Shown here in pieces: positions 15,486 through 22,655 of a stretch of 28,044 nt of DNA (positions within the stretch are counted from its first letter, which is position 1; each line of letters opens with the position of its first letter). The position numbers were made by a program, and so were the translations under genes. The notes under the pieces are model-generated. The model saw nothing but the letters and a program-made list of their open reading frames with translations. It ran no database searches and had not been told where the DNA came from. The DNA lies in the NCBI GenBank assembly GCA_045579745.1, contig JAZNMQ010000028.1, forward strand, positions 1-28,044, in the 5' to 3' direction. This stretch comes from Flemingiibacterium sp045579745. GTDB taxonomy: Bacteria; Bacillota; Clostridia; Oscillospirales; CAG-272.

Positions 15486-16076
15486 ATGAAAAAACGCATC
15501 CGAATTCACAAACAAAATTCGACAGAGAGTGACATATTTGAAATCCAATTCAAAAAAATATGGATTAAAAAGTTCATAATATTTTTTGTGGGCTGTTTGA
15601 TAATAGCAGGTGTATGGTACGGGGGATTACATACATATTTATCATCCCGTATGAGCGAAACTCATGGTGAAATATACTCTGTTTTTATTGCTGAAATGTT
15701 TATGATTTGCTTGTTGATTAAGCTTCAATTATGGCGTATTATTACAGATCATTCATTTCAAGGTAAGATAATCAGTATACGTCGTAAAGAAACCTTAGTA
15801 TCGCCTAAAGGAAATTCTCAAACGACTGCAACTGAACCGCGGTATCATATCTATCTGAACGTTATGCTCGATAGCGGAAAAACCATCGTAAAACATATCG
15901 AGAACGACGAACCGTTTTATGATTATTTATGGTATCATGTTGGAGATCAAGTGTTATATCATCGTGGAACTAAATTCCCGTTGGTCGTAGGCGGGCGTGT
16001 TATATGCGCATATTGCGGTCATGAATACATACACGATGATGCTCGATGCACCAACTGTAGGCATGTTTCAAAATAG
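15486..16076 (+). CDS. Membrane protein with C-terminal zinc ribbon, unknown function
   Basis: I do not recognise this 196-residue protein. Two hydrophobic segments (about residues 28-50 and 62-82) are followed by a soluble, probably beta-rich domain. The end is a zinc ribbon, CAYCG...CTNC, near residues 176-193. GGAG lies seven bases before the ATG. Base composition is clearly more AT-rich than in the flanking genes, which suggests faster evolution or transfer. It is the first gene after a consensus promoter and structured leader. The next gene, 34 bases on, is also a two-segment membrane protein, so the two may function together. Confidence 0.8.
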   Translation: MKKRIRIHKQNSTESDIFEIQFKKIWIKKFIIFFVGCLIIAGVWYGGLHTYLSSRMSETHGEIYSVFIAEMFMICLLIKLQLWRIITDHSFQGKIISIRRKETLVSPKGNSQTTATEPRYHIYLNVMLDSGKTIVKHIENDEPFYDYLWYHVGDQVLYHRGTKFPLVVGGRVICAYCGHEYIHDDARCTNCRHVSK

Positions 16077-16110
16077 TAAACACTAATTAAAGTTGAAAGG
16101 TAGAGATATA

Positions 16111-16710
16111 ATGAATAATATAGGCGATCGTTATTTTGCCACTAATCGTACCGCCAAGATCCTTCGGTATTTGTCGATTATTCTCGTTGTTGTGGGTTTA
16201 GCAATATTATTTTTTGCTTATGGTTTTGGAATGTTGGGAATTCCGATTGTAATATTAGGAGGTATCCTGTACTTTGCATGCACTAGCATGACAGTCAGCG
16301 ATAAAGAGTATGATCGTCACATGGATGACATGCTCAAAACGTTAAATAATGATGATATTGATAGTACATACATTAAAAAATGGGAGTTTTCTGCATATGG
16401 GATAGGTGCAAAATGTAAGAGAGGTAGTGATGCAAAACATCGTACTGATCATTATACTCTTACACGTGTGTTTGTTAGCAAAACTACTATAACAATATTT
16501 CGTTATGACATAAATGTATCTGGCAACATAGAACGTCATGAATTCGAATCAAATATAAAAGATACGAAAATAAAGTGTATCACTAAAGAACATCTTTCAA
16601 CTTCATTCTGTTATTTGGAAATCACCTCAAAATTGCAGGATGTATTTAATTTTCCTGTGCCTTATAACAACTATGATGTTGAAGAATTACTGAATTCTTT
16701 GACAGATTGA
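16111..16710 (+). CDS. Two-helix membrane protein, unknown function
   Basis: I do not recognise this 199-residue protein. A hairpin of two membrane segments (about residues 14-34 and 38-56) is followed by a cytosolic domain with alternating beta-like segments, a layout seen in proteins with PH-like domains; that comparison is tentative. AAAGG lies ten bases before the ATG at 16111; an in-frame TTG at 16093 lies upstream of the ribosome site and is less likely. It is AT-rich like the preceding gene and is probably co-transcribed with it. No terminator with a clear U-tract follows. Confidence 0.75.
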   Translation: MNNIGDRYFATNRTAKILRYLSIILVVVGLAILFFAYGFGMLGIPIVILGGILYFACTSMTVSDKEYDRHMDDMLKTLNNDDIDSTYIKKWEFSAYGIGAKCKRGSDAKHRTDHYTLTRVFVSKTTITIFRYDINVSGNIERHEFESNIKDTKIKCITKEHLSTSFCYLEITSKLQDVFNFPVPYNNYDVEELLNSLTD

Positions 16711-16796
16711 GGACAAGAATAGAATTTTGCGAGTCTATGCTAAATAAAGCATCATAAGCACCATTCAACATAAATAGAAGTAGAATACACTGTAGA

Positions 16797-16991
16797 ATGT
16801 ACACGCAAAACAGCCCTTGTTTAACGGTAAGGCAAAACAGCATTGTACCCCATCCGATTGTCCTCGATAAGAAGATGCAGATTTGCTCGGTATGCGGTCT
16901 TGAGAGCGAAGCCGGAACAAAGGAATGTATTTTCTGCAACCACTCAATGATAGATTCACGAACAACTACCGACAAAGAGGGAGAAGCTTGA
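16797..16991 (+). CDS. Small zinc-ribbon protein (start uncertain)
   Basis: The open frame encodes up to 64 residues, including the four-cysteine zinc ribbon CSVCGLESEAGTKECIFC. No Shine-Dalgarno sequence precedes either the ATG at 16797 or the in-frame ATG at 16875, which would give 38 residues starting MQICSVCG. The following membrane-protein gene lies in the same reading frame, separated by TGA (16989) and TAA (16995). Zinc ribbon plus membrane domain in one chain is a common Clostridia layout, so this could be half of a split gene. Confidence 0.4.
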   Translation: MYTQNSPCLTVRQNSIVPHPIVLDKKMQICSVCGLESEAGTKECIFCNHSMIDSRTTTDKEGEA

Positions 16992-17039
16992 AAATAATTC
17001 AGAAACTCTCTTTTCAGAAAGGAAGCAAACGTAATAATT

Positions 17040-17591
17040 ATGAAAGCCTCAAATTTCCGTTCACTCGTCAAATGGTTTGGCATTTTTGCAGTTGTCCATT
17101 TAATAAGTTTCTTCATATTCGATTTTATTCTTGGCGGAATTTTAGTTCAGCTCGCGGAAGACAACCTCGGAGCATCCAATCTCGCATTTTACATTTTCTC
17201 CGTCGTGGTTAATCTTGTGGTTGTATTCATGTACGCACGAATGGCAACCTCCTTCGTCGATTACAGAAAACAGTTCCGTCAAATATCAAAGGAAGACGAT
17301 TTTTCGCTTCTCTCATACTACAAAGAAAAACACCTGAAGCTTCATCTTGCAGTCGTCGCGCTATATGCGATCTTCCAACTCCCGTTTTGCATATCCTACG
17401 CAATACAGGGCTTTGTCCATGAACAGCTCACCTTACTCGAATGCCTATTCGTCTGTGATGCGGGCGCATATCTGCTCACCGGCAATGCGATTTTAGGATT
17501 GATTCTGAATGCACTCACATTTTGCGTTTCACTATGCGGCGTGTTCATATTCATGCTATGGCTAATGAAGCGCGACATCGAAGAGTTCTAA
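17040..17591 (+). CDS. Four-helix membrane protein, unknown function
   Basis: I do not recognise this 183-residue protein. Four hydrophobic segments are visible, at about residues 12-33, 47-66, 100-120 and 145-173, the last long enough to be a hairpin. A charged loop (residues 70-97) contains RKQFRQISKEDDF. AAAGGAAG lies upstream, but 16 bases from the ATG, longer than usual; no other start codon exists in frame. It ends 14 bases before a bidirectional terminator shared with rplQ. Confidence 0.75.
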   Translation: MKASNFRSLVKWFGIFAVVHLISFFIFDFILGGILVQLAEDNLGASNLAFYIFSVVVNLVVVFMYARMATSFVDYRKQFRQISKEDDFSLLSYYKEKHLKLHLAVVALYAIFQLPFCISYAIQGFVHEQLTLLECLFVCDAGAYLLTGNAILGLILNALTFCVSLCGVFIFMLWLMKRDIEEF

Positions 17592-17604
17592 TTTCTACAT
17601 AACA

Positions 17605-17632
17605 AAAAGGATACCGCACGCGGTATCCTTTT
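17605..17632 (+). terminator. Bidirectional terminator between the membrane gene and rplQ
   Basis: AAAAGGATACCG (17605-17616) and CGGTATCCTTTT (17621-17632) form a perfect 12-bp stem with a CACG loop. A and T ends give U-tracts on both strands, so it ends both the plus-strand block and the ribosomal cluster on the minus strand. Confidence 0.95.
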
Positions 17633-17650
17633 ATTGTTGTAAACTCTGAA

Positions 17651-18037
17651 TTATTCAGCGTCTTTCTTTTCATCCTCAGCCTTAACGAGTTCAGCCTTTG
17701 TGAGCTTGATGAGTGCCATTTCAGCAGCATCACCACGACGCGGACCGAGCTTGTAAATCTGAGTGTAACCACCGTTGATGTCAGCGTAATCAGGAGCGAT
17801 TACATCAAACAACTTCTTAACAACATCTTCCTTTGTAATGAAAGCAAGTGCTGCACGGCGGGATGCAAGTGTATTAGCCTTTCCGAGAGTAATCATCTTT
17901 TCAGCAAGGCTGCGAACCTCCTTAGCACGAGTCAAGGTGGTTTCAATAGAGCCGTTTTCGAGCAGATATGTTACCATGCCTCTAAGCATTGCTTTTCTAT
18001 GCGCGGTAGTTCTGCCGAGCTTTCTGGTTCCGGGCAT
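17651..18037 (-). CDS. rplQ: 50S ribosomal protein L17
   Basis: L17, 128 residues, lies near the peptide exit tunnel of the large subunit. The start MPGTRKLGRTTAHRKAMLR is diagnostic, followed by the LIENGSIETTLTRAKEVR-like block and a central RRGDAAEMALIKL segment near residues 98-110. GGAGG precedes the ATG. It is the last gene of the alpha part of the cluster, in its usual position after rpoA, and is followed by a strong terminator. A 15-nt hairpin (GCGAAT-AGA-ATTCGC, 18114-18100) lies in the 87-base gap after rpoA. Confidence 0.98.
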   Translation of the reverse strand: MPGTRKLGRTTAHRKAMLRGMVTYLLENGSIETTLTRAKEVRSLAEKMITLGKANTLASRRAALAFITKEDVVKKLFDVIAPDYADINGGYTQIYKLGPRRGDAAEMALIKLTKAELVKAEDEKKDAE

Positions 18038-18124
18038 TGGAATTCCCTCCTTCTGCGGATTAATATGAAATTTCGGGATATGATAATTGCATGCACACAG
18101 CGAATTCTATTCGCAGCGACGCAA

Positions 18125-19075
18125 TTATTCTTCCTCTTTCTTCAGGTCAAGACCTAAGGAATGTAACTTATGAATTACTTCCTCAAGTGATTTCTTACCG
18201 AGGTTGCGGACCTTTATCATGTCCTCCTCAGTACGGTTAGTAAGGTCTTCAACCGTATCTATGCCGGCACGCTTCAAGCAGTTGAAGCTGCGAACCGACA
18301 TGTCAAGCTCCTCAATGGTCATCTCAAGAACTTTTTCCTTAATGGTTTCTTCACGCTCAACCATGATTTCCGCCTTCTTTGCCTCATCTGAAAGATCGAC
18401 AAAGAGGTTGAGATGCTCGTTGAGTATCTTGGCGCCAAGTGAGATAGCTTCTTTAGCTGAGATTGTGCCGTTAGTTAAAACCTCAAGCGTTAACTTGTCG
18501 TAATCGGTATTACTTCCGACGCGAGTGTTTTCAACCGTGTAGCTTACATTGTAAACAGGGGTGTAAATCGAGTCGGTGTAAATGAGTCCGATAACAGATG
18601 GATTGTTCTGCTTATTCTTTTCCTGCGATACATAGCCTCTGCCGTGATCGAAAGTGAGCTCCATATAGAAGCGTGTGCCTTCGCTGACTGTGGCGATGTG
18701 ATGGTCGGGATTGAGAATTTCGATATCAGCATCCTGCTTGATATCGCCTGCAGTTACATTCGGCTGACCGCTTACGTCAATAGTAACAGTCTTAGGGCCG
18801 TTAGAGTGCAGCTTAGCGGTAATTCCCTTTACATTAAGAACGATTTCGGTAACATCTTCTTTTACACCGGGGATGGTGGAAATTTCATGAAGAACACCGT
18901 CGAGCTTAATGCTGACGACCGCAACACCCGGGAGTGAGCTTAACAGAACACGACGAAGCGAATTGCCGAGAGTTGTGCCGTAACCGCGCTCCAAAGGCTC
19001 AATGATAAACTTTCCACTTTTGCCATCTTCGCTCAAATTAACGGTTGCAATATTAGGCTTTTCTATTTCTATCAT
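18125..19075 (-). CDS. rpoA: RNA polymerase alpha subunit
   Basis: The alpha subunit, 316 residues, starts RNA polymerase assembly and contacts UP elements and activators. The N-terminal domain carries the dimer and beta-contact motifs (ERGYGTTLGNSLRRVLLSS near residues 29-47). The linker follows at about 230-250. The C-terminal domain is complete: VRSFNCLKRAGIDTVEDL and MIKVRNLGKKSLEEV. GGAGG lies upstream of the ATG. It sits between rpsD and rplQ as is standard in Firmicutes. Confidence 0.99.
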   Translation of the reverse strand: MIEIEKPNIATVNLSEDGKSGKFIIEPLERGYGTTLGNSLRRVLLSSLPGVAVVSIKLDGVLHEISTIPGVKEDVTEIVLNVKGITAKLHSNGPKTVTIDVSGQPNVTAGDIKQDADIEILNPDHHIATVSEGTRFYMELTFDHGRGYVSQEKNKQNNPSVIGLIYTDSIYTPVYNVSYTVENTRVGSNTDYDKLTLEVLTNGTISAKEAISLGAKILNEHLNLFVDLSDEAKKAEIMVEREETIKEKVLEMTIEELDMSVRSFNCLKRAGIDTVEDLTNRTEEDMIKVRNLGKKSLEEVIHKLHSLGLDLKKEEE

Positions 19076-19144
19076 CTAAATAACCCTCCTACATTAATAT
19101 AAACATAGCCCAAAAAACGTACTGGGTATATCCGGAGACTATTA

Positions 19145-19741
19145 TTACTTAGAATACAACTCAACTACAAGCTGCTCTTCTACTGGGAAGTCAAGGTCTT
19201 CGCGCTGGAATTTTCCAACAACCTTTGCAACTGCGTTTTCCTTGTCAACCTCAAGCCACTTGGGAACGATTTTTGTCTGCATTGCTTCAACAAAAGACTT
19301 GAATGCATCAGTAGACTTGCTGGTTTCGTTCACTGTAATAACATCGCCAACCTTAATGAGGATAGAAGGAATGTTAGCCTTCTTGCCGTTGAGGCGGAAA
19401 TGATTGTGGCGAACCATCTGTCTTGCCTGCTTACGAGTCTTAGCGATACCCATTCTGTAAACTACGTTGTCAAGGCGGGACTCAAGGATAGCGATGAGGT
19501 TTTCACCGGTAATGCCTTCCATCTTAGTAGCCATTACATAGTAGTTTTCGAACTGGTTTTCAAGAACACCGTATACAAACTTGAGCTTCTGCTTTTCGCG
19601 GAGCTGCATACCGTACTCGGAAAGCTTCTTTCTCTTGTCTGCGCCGGGATTTCTTGTAGATTTCTTGTCGTAACCGAGTGCAGCGGGGCTGATATCCAGC
19701 GCACGGCACTTCTTTACGATCGGATCATGATTTACTGCCAT
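19145..19741 (-). CDS. rpsD: 30S ribosomal protein S4
   Basis: S4, 198 residues, is a primary 16S-binding assembly protein and in several bacteria represses its own mRNA. The C-terminal half has the S4 RNA-binding domain (RLDNVVYRMGIAKTRKQARQ near 91-110). It is the form lacking the N-terminal four-cysteine zinc site; only Cys12 is present. GGAGG precedes the ATG. A 170-base gap with four hairpins separates it from rpsK, in contrast to the tight spacing elsewhere, which points to a leader regulated by S4. Confidence 0.98.
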   Translation of the reverse strand: MAVNHDPIVKKCRALDISPAALGYDKKSTRNPGADKRKKLSEYGMQLREKQKLKFVYGVLENQFENYYVMATKMEGITGENLIAILESRLDNVVYRMGIAKTRKQARQMVRHNHFRLNGKKANIPSILIKVGDVITVNETSKSTDAFKSFVEAMQTKIVPKWLEVDKENAVAKVVGKFQREDLDFPVEEQLVVELYSK

Positions 19742-19788
19742 TATAATTTTCCTCCGTTATTCTAAAATAATATCAGCATAAGCCGACG

Positions 19789-19899
19789 CCGAGTAAACGA
19801 ATAACTCGGTCCTTTGTCCGTAACCTTACGGAACCACAGGGTTTCTGTGGATTTTTGAGATATGCACCGCATAAATAGTTCTTTATAAACTGTTATGCG
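19789..19899 (-). promoter_or_regulatory. Structured rpsD leader, possible S4 autoregulation site
   Basis: Four hairpins follow the rpsK stop on the minus strand: CGCATAA/TTATGCG with an inner AGTT/AACT (19899-19868), CCACAG/CTGTGG (19850-19834), TCCGTA/TACGGA (19832-19817) and CCGAGT/ACTCGG (19809-19789). The rpsD ribosome site comes next. S4 autoregulation through a leader is known for Bacillus rpsD; whether this fold is homologous is inferred. Confidence 0.5.
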
Positions 19900-19911
19900 A
19901 TCAGAAATTGC

Positions 19912-20310
19912 TTATACGCGACGACGCTTGGGAGGGCGGCAACCATTGTGAGGAATGGGAGTTACGTCCTTAATAAGGCTGATGTCGAGGCCTGTTGCCT
20001 GAAGTGCGCGAATCGCAGACTCACGTCCCGAACCCGGGCCCTTTACATAAACCTCAACGGTCTTCATACCGTGCTCCATTGCAGCCTTAGCAGCAGTTTC
20101 GGAAGCCATCTGTGCAGCATAAGGAGTGGATTTTCTGGAACCCTTGAATCCAAGCTCACCTGCGGATGCCCAAGAAACAGCATTTCCGGCTACGTCGGTA
20201 ATGGTAACTATAGTGTTATTGAAGGTTGCGCGAATATGAGCTGCACCCTTTTCGATGTTTTTGCGCTCACGACGCTTTTTGATAACCTTCTTAGCAGCTG
20301 CTTTTGCCAT
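19912..20310 (-). CDS. rpsK: 30S ribosomal protein S11
   Basis: S11, 132 residues, is part of the platform of the small subunit near the mRNA exit. Recognised by AHIRATFNNTIVTITDVAGN (about residues 25-44), GFKGSRKSTPYAAQ, VKGPGSGRESAIRALQATGL, and the conserved end PHNGCRPPKRRRV. It follows rpsM by 14 bases in the standard order. The next gene, rpsD, is set apart by a structured gap. Confidence 0.99.
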   Translation of the reverse strand: MAKAAAKKVIKKRRERKNIEKGAAHIRATFNNTIVTITDVAGNAVSWASAGELGFKGSRKSTPYAAQMASETAAKAAMEHGMKTVEVYVKGPGSGRESAIRALQATGLDISLIKDVTPIPHNGCRPPKRRRV

Positions 20311-20324
20311 CAGTGATTCACTCC

Positions 20325-20693
20325 TTACTTCTTCTTATTTGCGATGGTCTTTGCGGGACCCTTTCTGGTTCTCGCATTGGTCTTAGTTCTCTGACCTCTT
20401 ACGGGCAGACCTTTTCTGTGTCTGATACCACGATAGCAGTTAATTTCTATCATGCGCTTGATATCAAGAGCTACGTCACGGCGGAGGTCACCCTCAACGT
20501 GATAGTTCTTTTCAATCTCATCTCTTAACTTAGCGGTATCCTCTTCGGTAAGGTCCTTTGCGCGCTTGTCAGGATCGATTCCGGTTTTCTCGAGAATATC
20601 CTTGGCGCTCTTCTTTCCGATACCGTAGATATAAGTGAGAGCGATTTCTACTCTCTTCTGGTTCGGAATATCAACACCGGCAATACGTGCCAT
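20325..20693 (-). CDS. rpsM: 30S ribosomal protein S13
   Basis: S13, 122 residues, sits in the head of the small subunit and forms bridges with the large subunit. Recognised by MARIAGVDIPNQKRVEIALTY at the start (first 20 residues diagnostic), the helix-hairpin-helix IYGIGKKSAKDIL, and the basic tail GIRHRKGLPVRGQRTKTNAR. It lies directly after rpmJ with a 47-base gap and before rpsK. Confidence 0.99.
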   Translation of the reverse strand: MARIAGVDIPNQKRVEIALTYIYGIGKKSAKDILEKTGIDPDKRAKDLTEEDTAKLRDEIEKNYHVEGDLRRDVALDIKRMIEINCYRGIRHRKGLPVRGQRTKTNARTRKGPAKTIANKKK

Positions 20694-20740
20694 TCGTTAA
20701 TTCACCCCTTTTTAATTGGTTGGTTAAAAATCGTTATAGA

Positions 20741-20854
20741 TCAGCCTTGTCTCTGCTTGTGCTTAGGATTTTCGCAGATGACCATGACACGACCATGTCT
20801 CTTGATGATCTTGCACTTCTGGCAGATCTTCTTAACGGATGGTTTTACTTTCAT
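20741..20854 (-). CDS. rpmJ: 50S ribosomal protein L36
   Basis: L36 is the smallest protein of the large subunit. The frame encodes 37 residues, beginning MKVKPSVKKICQKCK and ending KHKQRQG. It is the zinc-binding form, with Cys11, Cys14, Cys27 and His32 as ligands. It is too short for most gene callers but sits in its invariant place between infA and rpsM. The ATG is at 20854, preceded by GGTG and a more distant AAAGG. Confidence 0.97.
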   Translation of the reverse strand: MKVKPSVKKICQKCKIIKRHGRVMVICENPKHKQRQG

Positions 20855-20899
20855 TGTGTTCACCATGCCTTTCTCACAGTTATGTGTCTTGATGCTTTT

Positions 20900-20914
20900 G
20901 CGAGCTTTGCTCGC
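20900..20914 (-). promoter_or_regulatory. Hairpin between infA and rpmJ
   Basis: GCGAGC and GCTCGC form a perfect 6-bp stem with an AAA loop ten bases after the infA stop on the minus strand. There is no U-tract (AAAAG follows), so mRNA processing or stability is likelier than termination. Confidence 0.4.
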
Positions 20915-20923
20915 CGAGCGATA

Positions 20924-21142
20924 TTATTTCGCTCTCCAAGTTATACGTCCCTTAGTGAGGTCGTAAACGGTAACTTCAACCGTTACTTTGTCACCGGGAA
21001 GAATCTTAATATAATTCATTCGAAGCTTTCCCGAAATATGAGCGGTAATGATATGCCCATTGGGAAGTTGGACTTTAAATACGGCATTAGGCAGTGCCTC
21101 AATTACCGTACCTTCGAATTCTACAACATCGTCCTTCGGCAG
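20924..21142 (-). CDS. infA: Translation initiation factor IF-1, apparent CTG start
   Basis: IF-1 binds the ribosomal A site during initiation. The frame encodes exactly 72 residues, the family length, as an OB fold: PKDDVVEFEGTVIEALPNA at the start, then GHIITAHISGKLRMNYIKI, PGDKVTVEV and the end DLTKGRITWRAK. No ATG, GTG or TTG lies at the expected position. The codon aligned with Met1 is CTG (21142-21140), preceded in frame by ATT, ATT and GGG. GGAGG lies seven bases before CTG, ideal spacing; the second ATT would be four bases away. Near-cognate starts are known for infC (AUU), where they give autoregulation. The gene lies between map and rpmJ, its standard place. Confidence 0.93.
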   Translation of the reverse strand: MPKDDVVEFEGTVIEALPNAVFKVQLPNGHIITAHISGKLRMNYIKILPGDKVTVEVTVYDLTKGRITWRAK

Positions 21143-21170
21143 AATAATCCCTCCTTGATGGAACTAATTG

Positions 21171-21920
21171 TTAATCAATCTTTGTCAGAACTATCACGCC
21201 ATCGTCGGTTATCGCAATCGTGTGCTCGTAATGAGCGGAAAGCGTTCTGTCCGATGTAACGACAGTCCATTTGTCACTCAGCTCGGTCACATCAGGTCCT
21301 CCGATATTGACCATAGGCTCAACCGCGATGGTCATTCCGGAGCAGAGTCTGACTCCGCGTCCCTTTGTTCCGAAATTCGGTACATCAGGAGATTCGTGAA
21401 GATCCTCTCCGACACCGTGTCCCACATATCTGCGAACGACTGAAAAGCCGTTTGCTTCAACATAAGACTGTATCGCAAAACCAATGTCTCCGATACGATT
21501 TCCCGGCTTAGCCTCGGCAATTCCCTGCCAAAAGCTCTCCTTTGTGACCTCGATAAGCTTCATTGCCTCGCAGCTCACCTTCCCGACCGGAAAAGTGTTT
21601 GCGCTGTCTCCGTGGAAGCCCTTGTAGTAGGCTCCGACATCGACCTTAACAATATCGCCCTCCTCAATCACGCGAGGACCGGGGATACCGTGAATAACCT
21701 GATCGTTTATACTGATGCAAGCGCTTCCCGGAAAGCCTCCGTAGCCGAGGAACGAGGGCTTCGCACCGCACTTTTCGATGTGATGACGAATTATCGTATC
21801 AAGCTGCTTTGTTGTGATTCCGGGCTTAATCGCCTCTCCTGCGAGGGCAAGCGCCTCGCCTGTAATGCGACCAGCTTCTCTCATCAATTTGATTTGCTCT
21901 TTGTTCTTAACCGATATCAT
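21171..21920 (-). CDS. map: Methionine aminopeptidase, type I
   Basis: Removes the N-terminal methionine from new proteins. The 249-residue enzyme has the pita-bread fold with all five metal ligands in motif context: Asp in VDVGAYYKGFHGDSA (two Asp), His in VGHGVGEDLHESP, Glu in TIAVEPMV, and Glu/His near YEHTIAI. The substrate His lies in FLGYGGFPGSACISIND-type context upstream. The ATG at 21920 lies five bases after the adk stop. Its place between adk and infA is typical of Firmicutes. Confidence 0.98.
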   Translation of the reverse strand: MISVKNKEQIKLMREAGRITGEALALAGEAIKPGITTKQLDTIIRHHIEKCGAKPSFLGYGGFPGSACISINDQVIHGIPGPRVIEEGDIVKVDVGAYYKGFHGDSANTFPVGKVSCEAMKLIEVTKESFWQGIAEAKPGNRIGDIGFAIQSYVEANGFSVVRRYVGHGVGEDLHESPDVPNFGTKGRGVRLCSGMTIAVEPMVNIGGPDVTELSDKWTVVTSDRTLSAHYEHTIAITDDGVIVLTKID

Positions 21921-21925
21921 GGATA

Positions 21926-22573
21926 TTATCTGCCTTGTTTCTTAGCCTCAATCAGAGCAAGTGTGAGAGCGGTCGTATCTTCGACCTTCTCCTGACCCAC
22001 AACAGTTTCAAGCTTACCGCGCTTCGAATAAAATTCCTCAAGCGGTTCGGTCTGCTCGTGATATGTCACAAGTCTGCTCTTTACAACCTCAGGAGCATCG
22101 TCCTTGCGAATAGAAAGCTTTTCGCCGCATTTATCGCAAGTTTCGCCATCCTTTGAAGGATTAAAGCTCGTATGATAAGATGCACCGCACTTTGCACAAA
22201 CGCGTCTGCCGGACATTCTTTCGACAATCTTTTCGTCCGGAACGAAGATATTAACCACGAGATCGATATCCACGCCCATGCTGTCGAGAGCTTCTGCCTG
22301 AGGAACAGTTCTGGGGAATCCATCAAGGATAAAACCGTTCTTGCAGTCGTCCATTGCTAAGCGCTCCTTGATAATGCCGATAACGACGTCATCCGGAACA
22401 AGCGCACCCTTTTCGGTATACTGTTTTGCTGTTTTGCCCATTTCGGTCTGATTTTTGATAGCTTCTCTTATAATTGCACCCGTAGAAATTGCAGGGATCG
22501 AATGTTTTTCGGAAACGATCTCAGCCTGAGTGCCTTTACCGGCGCCGGGAGCGCCTAAGAAAATCATTTTCAT
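21926..22573 (-). CDS. adk: Adenylate kinase, zinc-type
   Basis: Interconverts 2 ADP with ATP and AMP. The 215-residue enzyme starts with the P-loop GAPGAGKGTQ (residues 7-16). AMP-binding residues lie in STGAIIREAI and DGFPRTVPQAEAL. The LID carries four cysteines (CAKCGASYH and CDKCG), the zinc-binding form of Gram-positive bacteria. GGGAG lies seven bases before the ATG at 22573. A strongly folded 55-base segment separates it from secY. Confidence 0.98.
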   Translation of the reverse strand: MKMIFLGAPGAGKGTQAEIVSEKHSIPAISTGAIIREAIKNQTEMGKTAKQYTEKGALVPDDVVIGIIKERLAMDDCKNGFILDGFPRTVPQAEALDSMGVDIDLVVNIFVPDEKIVERMSGRRVCAKCGASYHTSFNPSKDGETCDKCGEKLSIRKDDAPEVVKSRLVTYHEQTEPLEEFYSKRGKLETVVGQEKVEDTTALTLALIEAKKQGR

Positions 22574-22593
22574 TAATCTTCTCCCAAAATTCT

Positions 22594-22648
22594 GTTGCTC
22601 CGTGTCCGCCCGGGGTTAGCTCAATGAGCAGCCTCGGCGCGGAACAAC
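22594..22648 (-). promoter_or_regulatory. Stable hairpin between secY and adk
   Basis: On the minus strand GTTGTTCCG (648-640 of the 22-kb block) pairs along all nine positions with CGGAGCAAC (602-594), one G-U. Further pairings lie inside: CGCC with GGCG, and GCTC-ATT-GAGC. It ends about ten bases before the adk ribosome site. It could insulate adk translation or act as a processing site. No U-tract. Confidence 0.5.
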
Positions 22649-22655
22649 CGGAGAA

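Noticed and set aside
20687..21259. A 190-codon plus-strand frame over rpmJ and infA
   Set aside because: It is antisense to rpmJ, infA and the end of map, all of which are recognised ribosomal-cluster genes.
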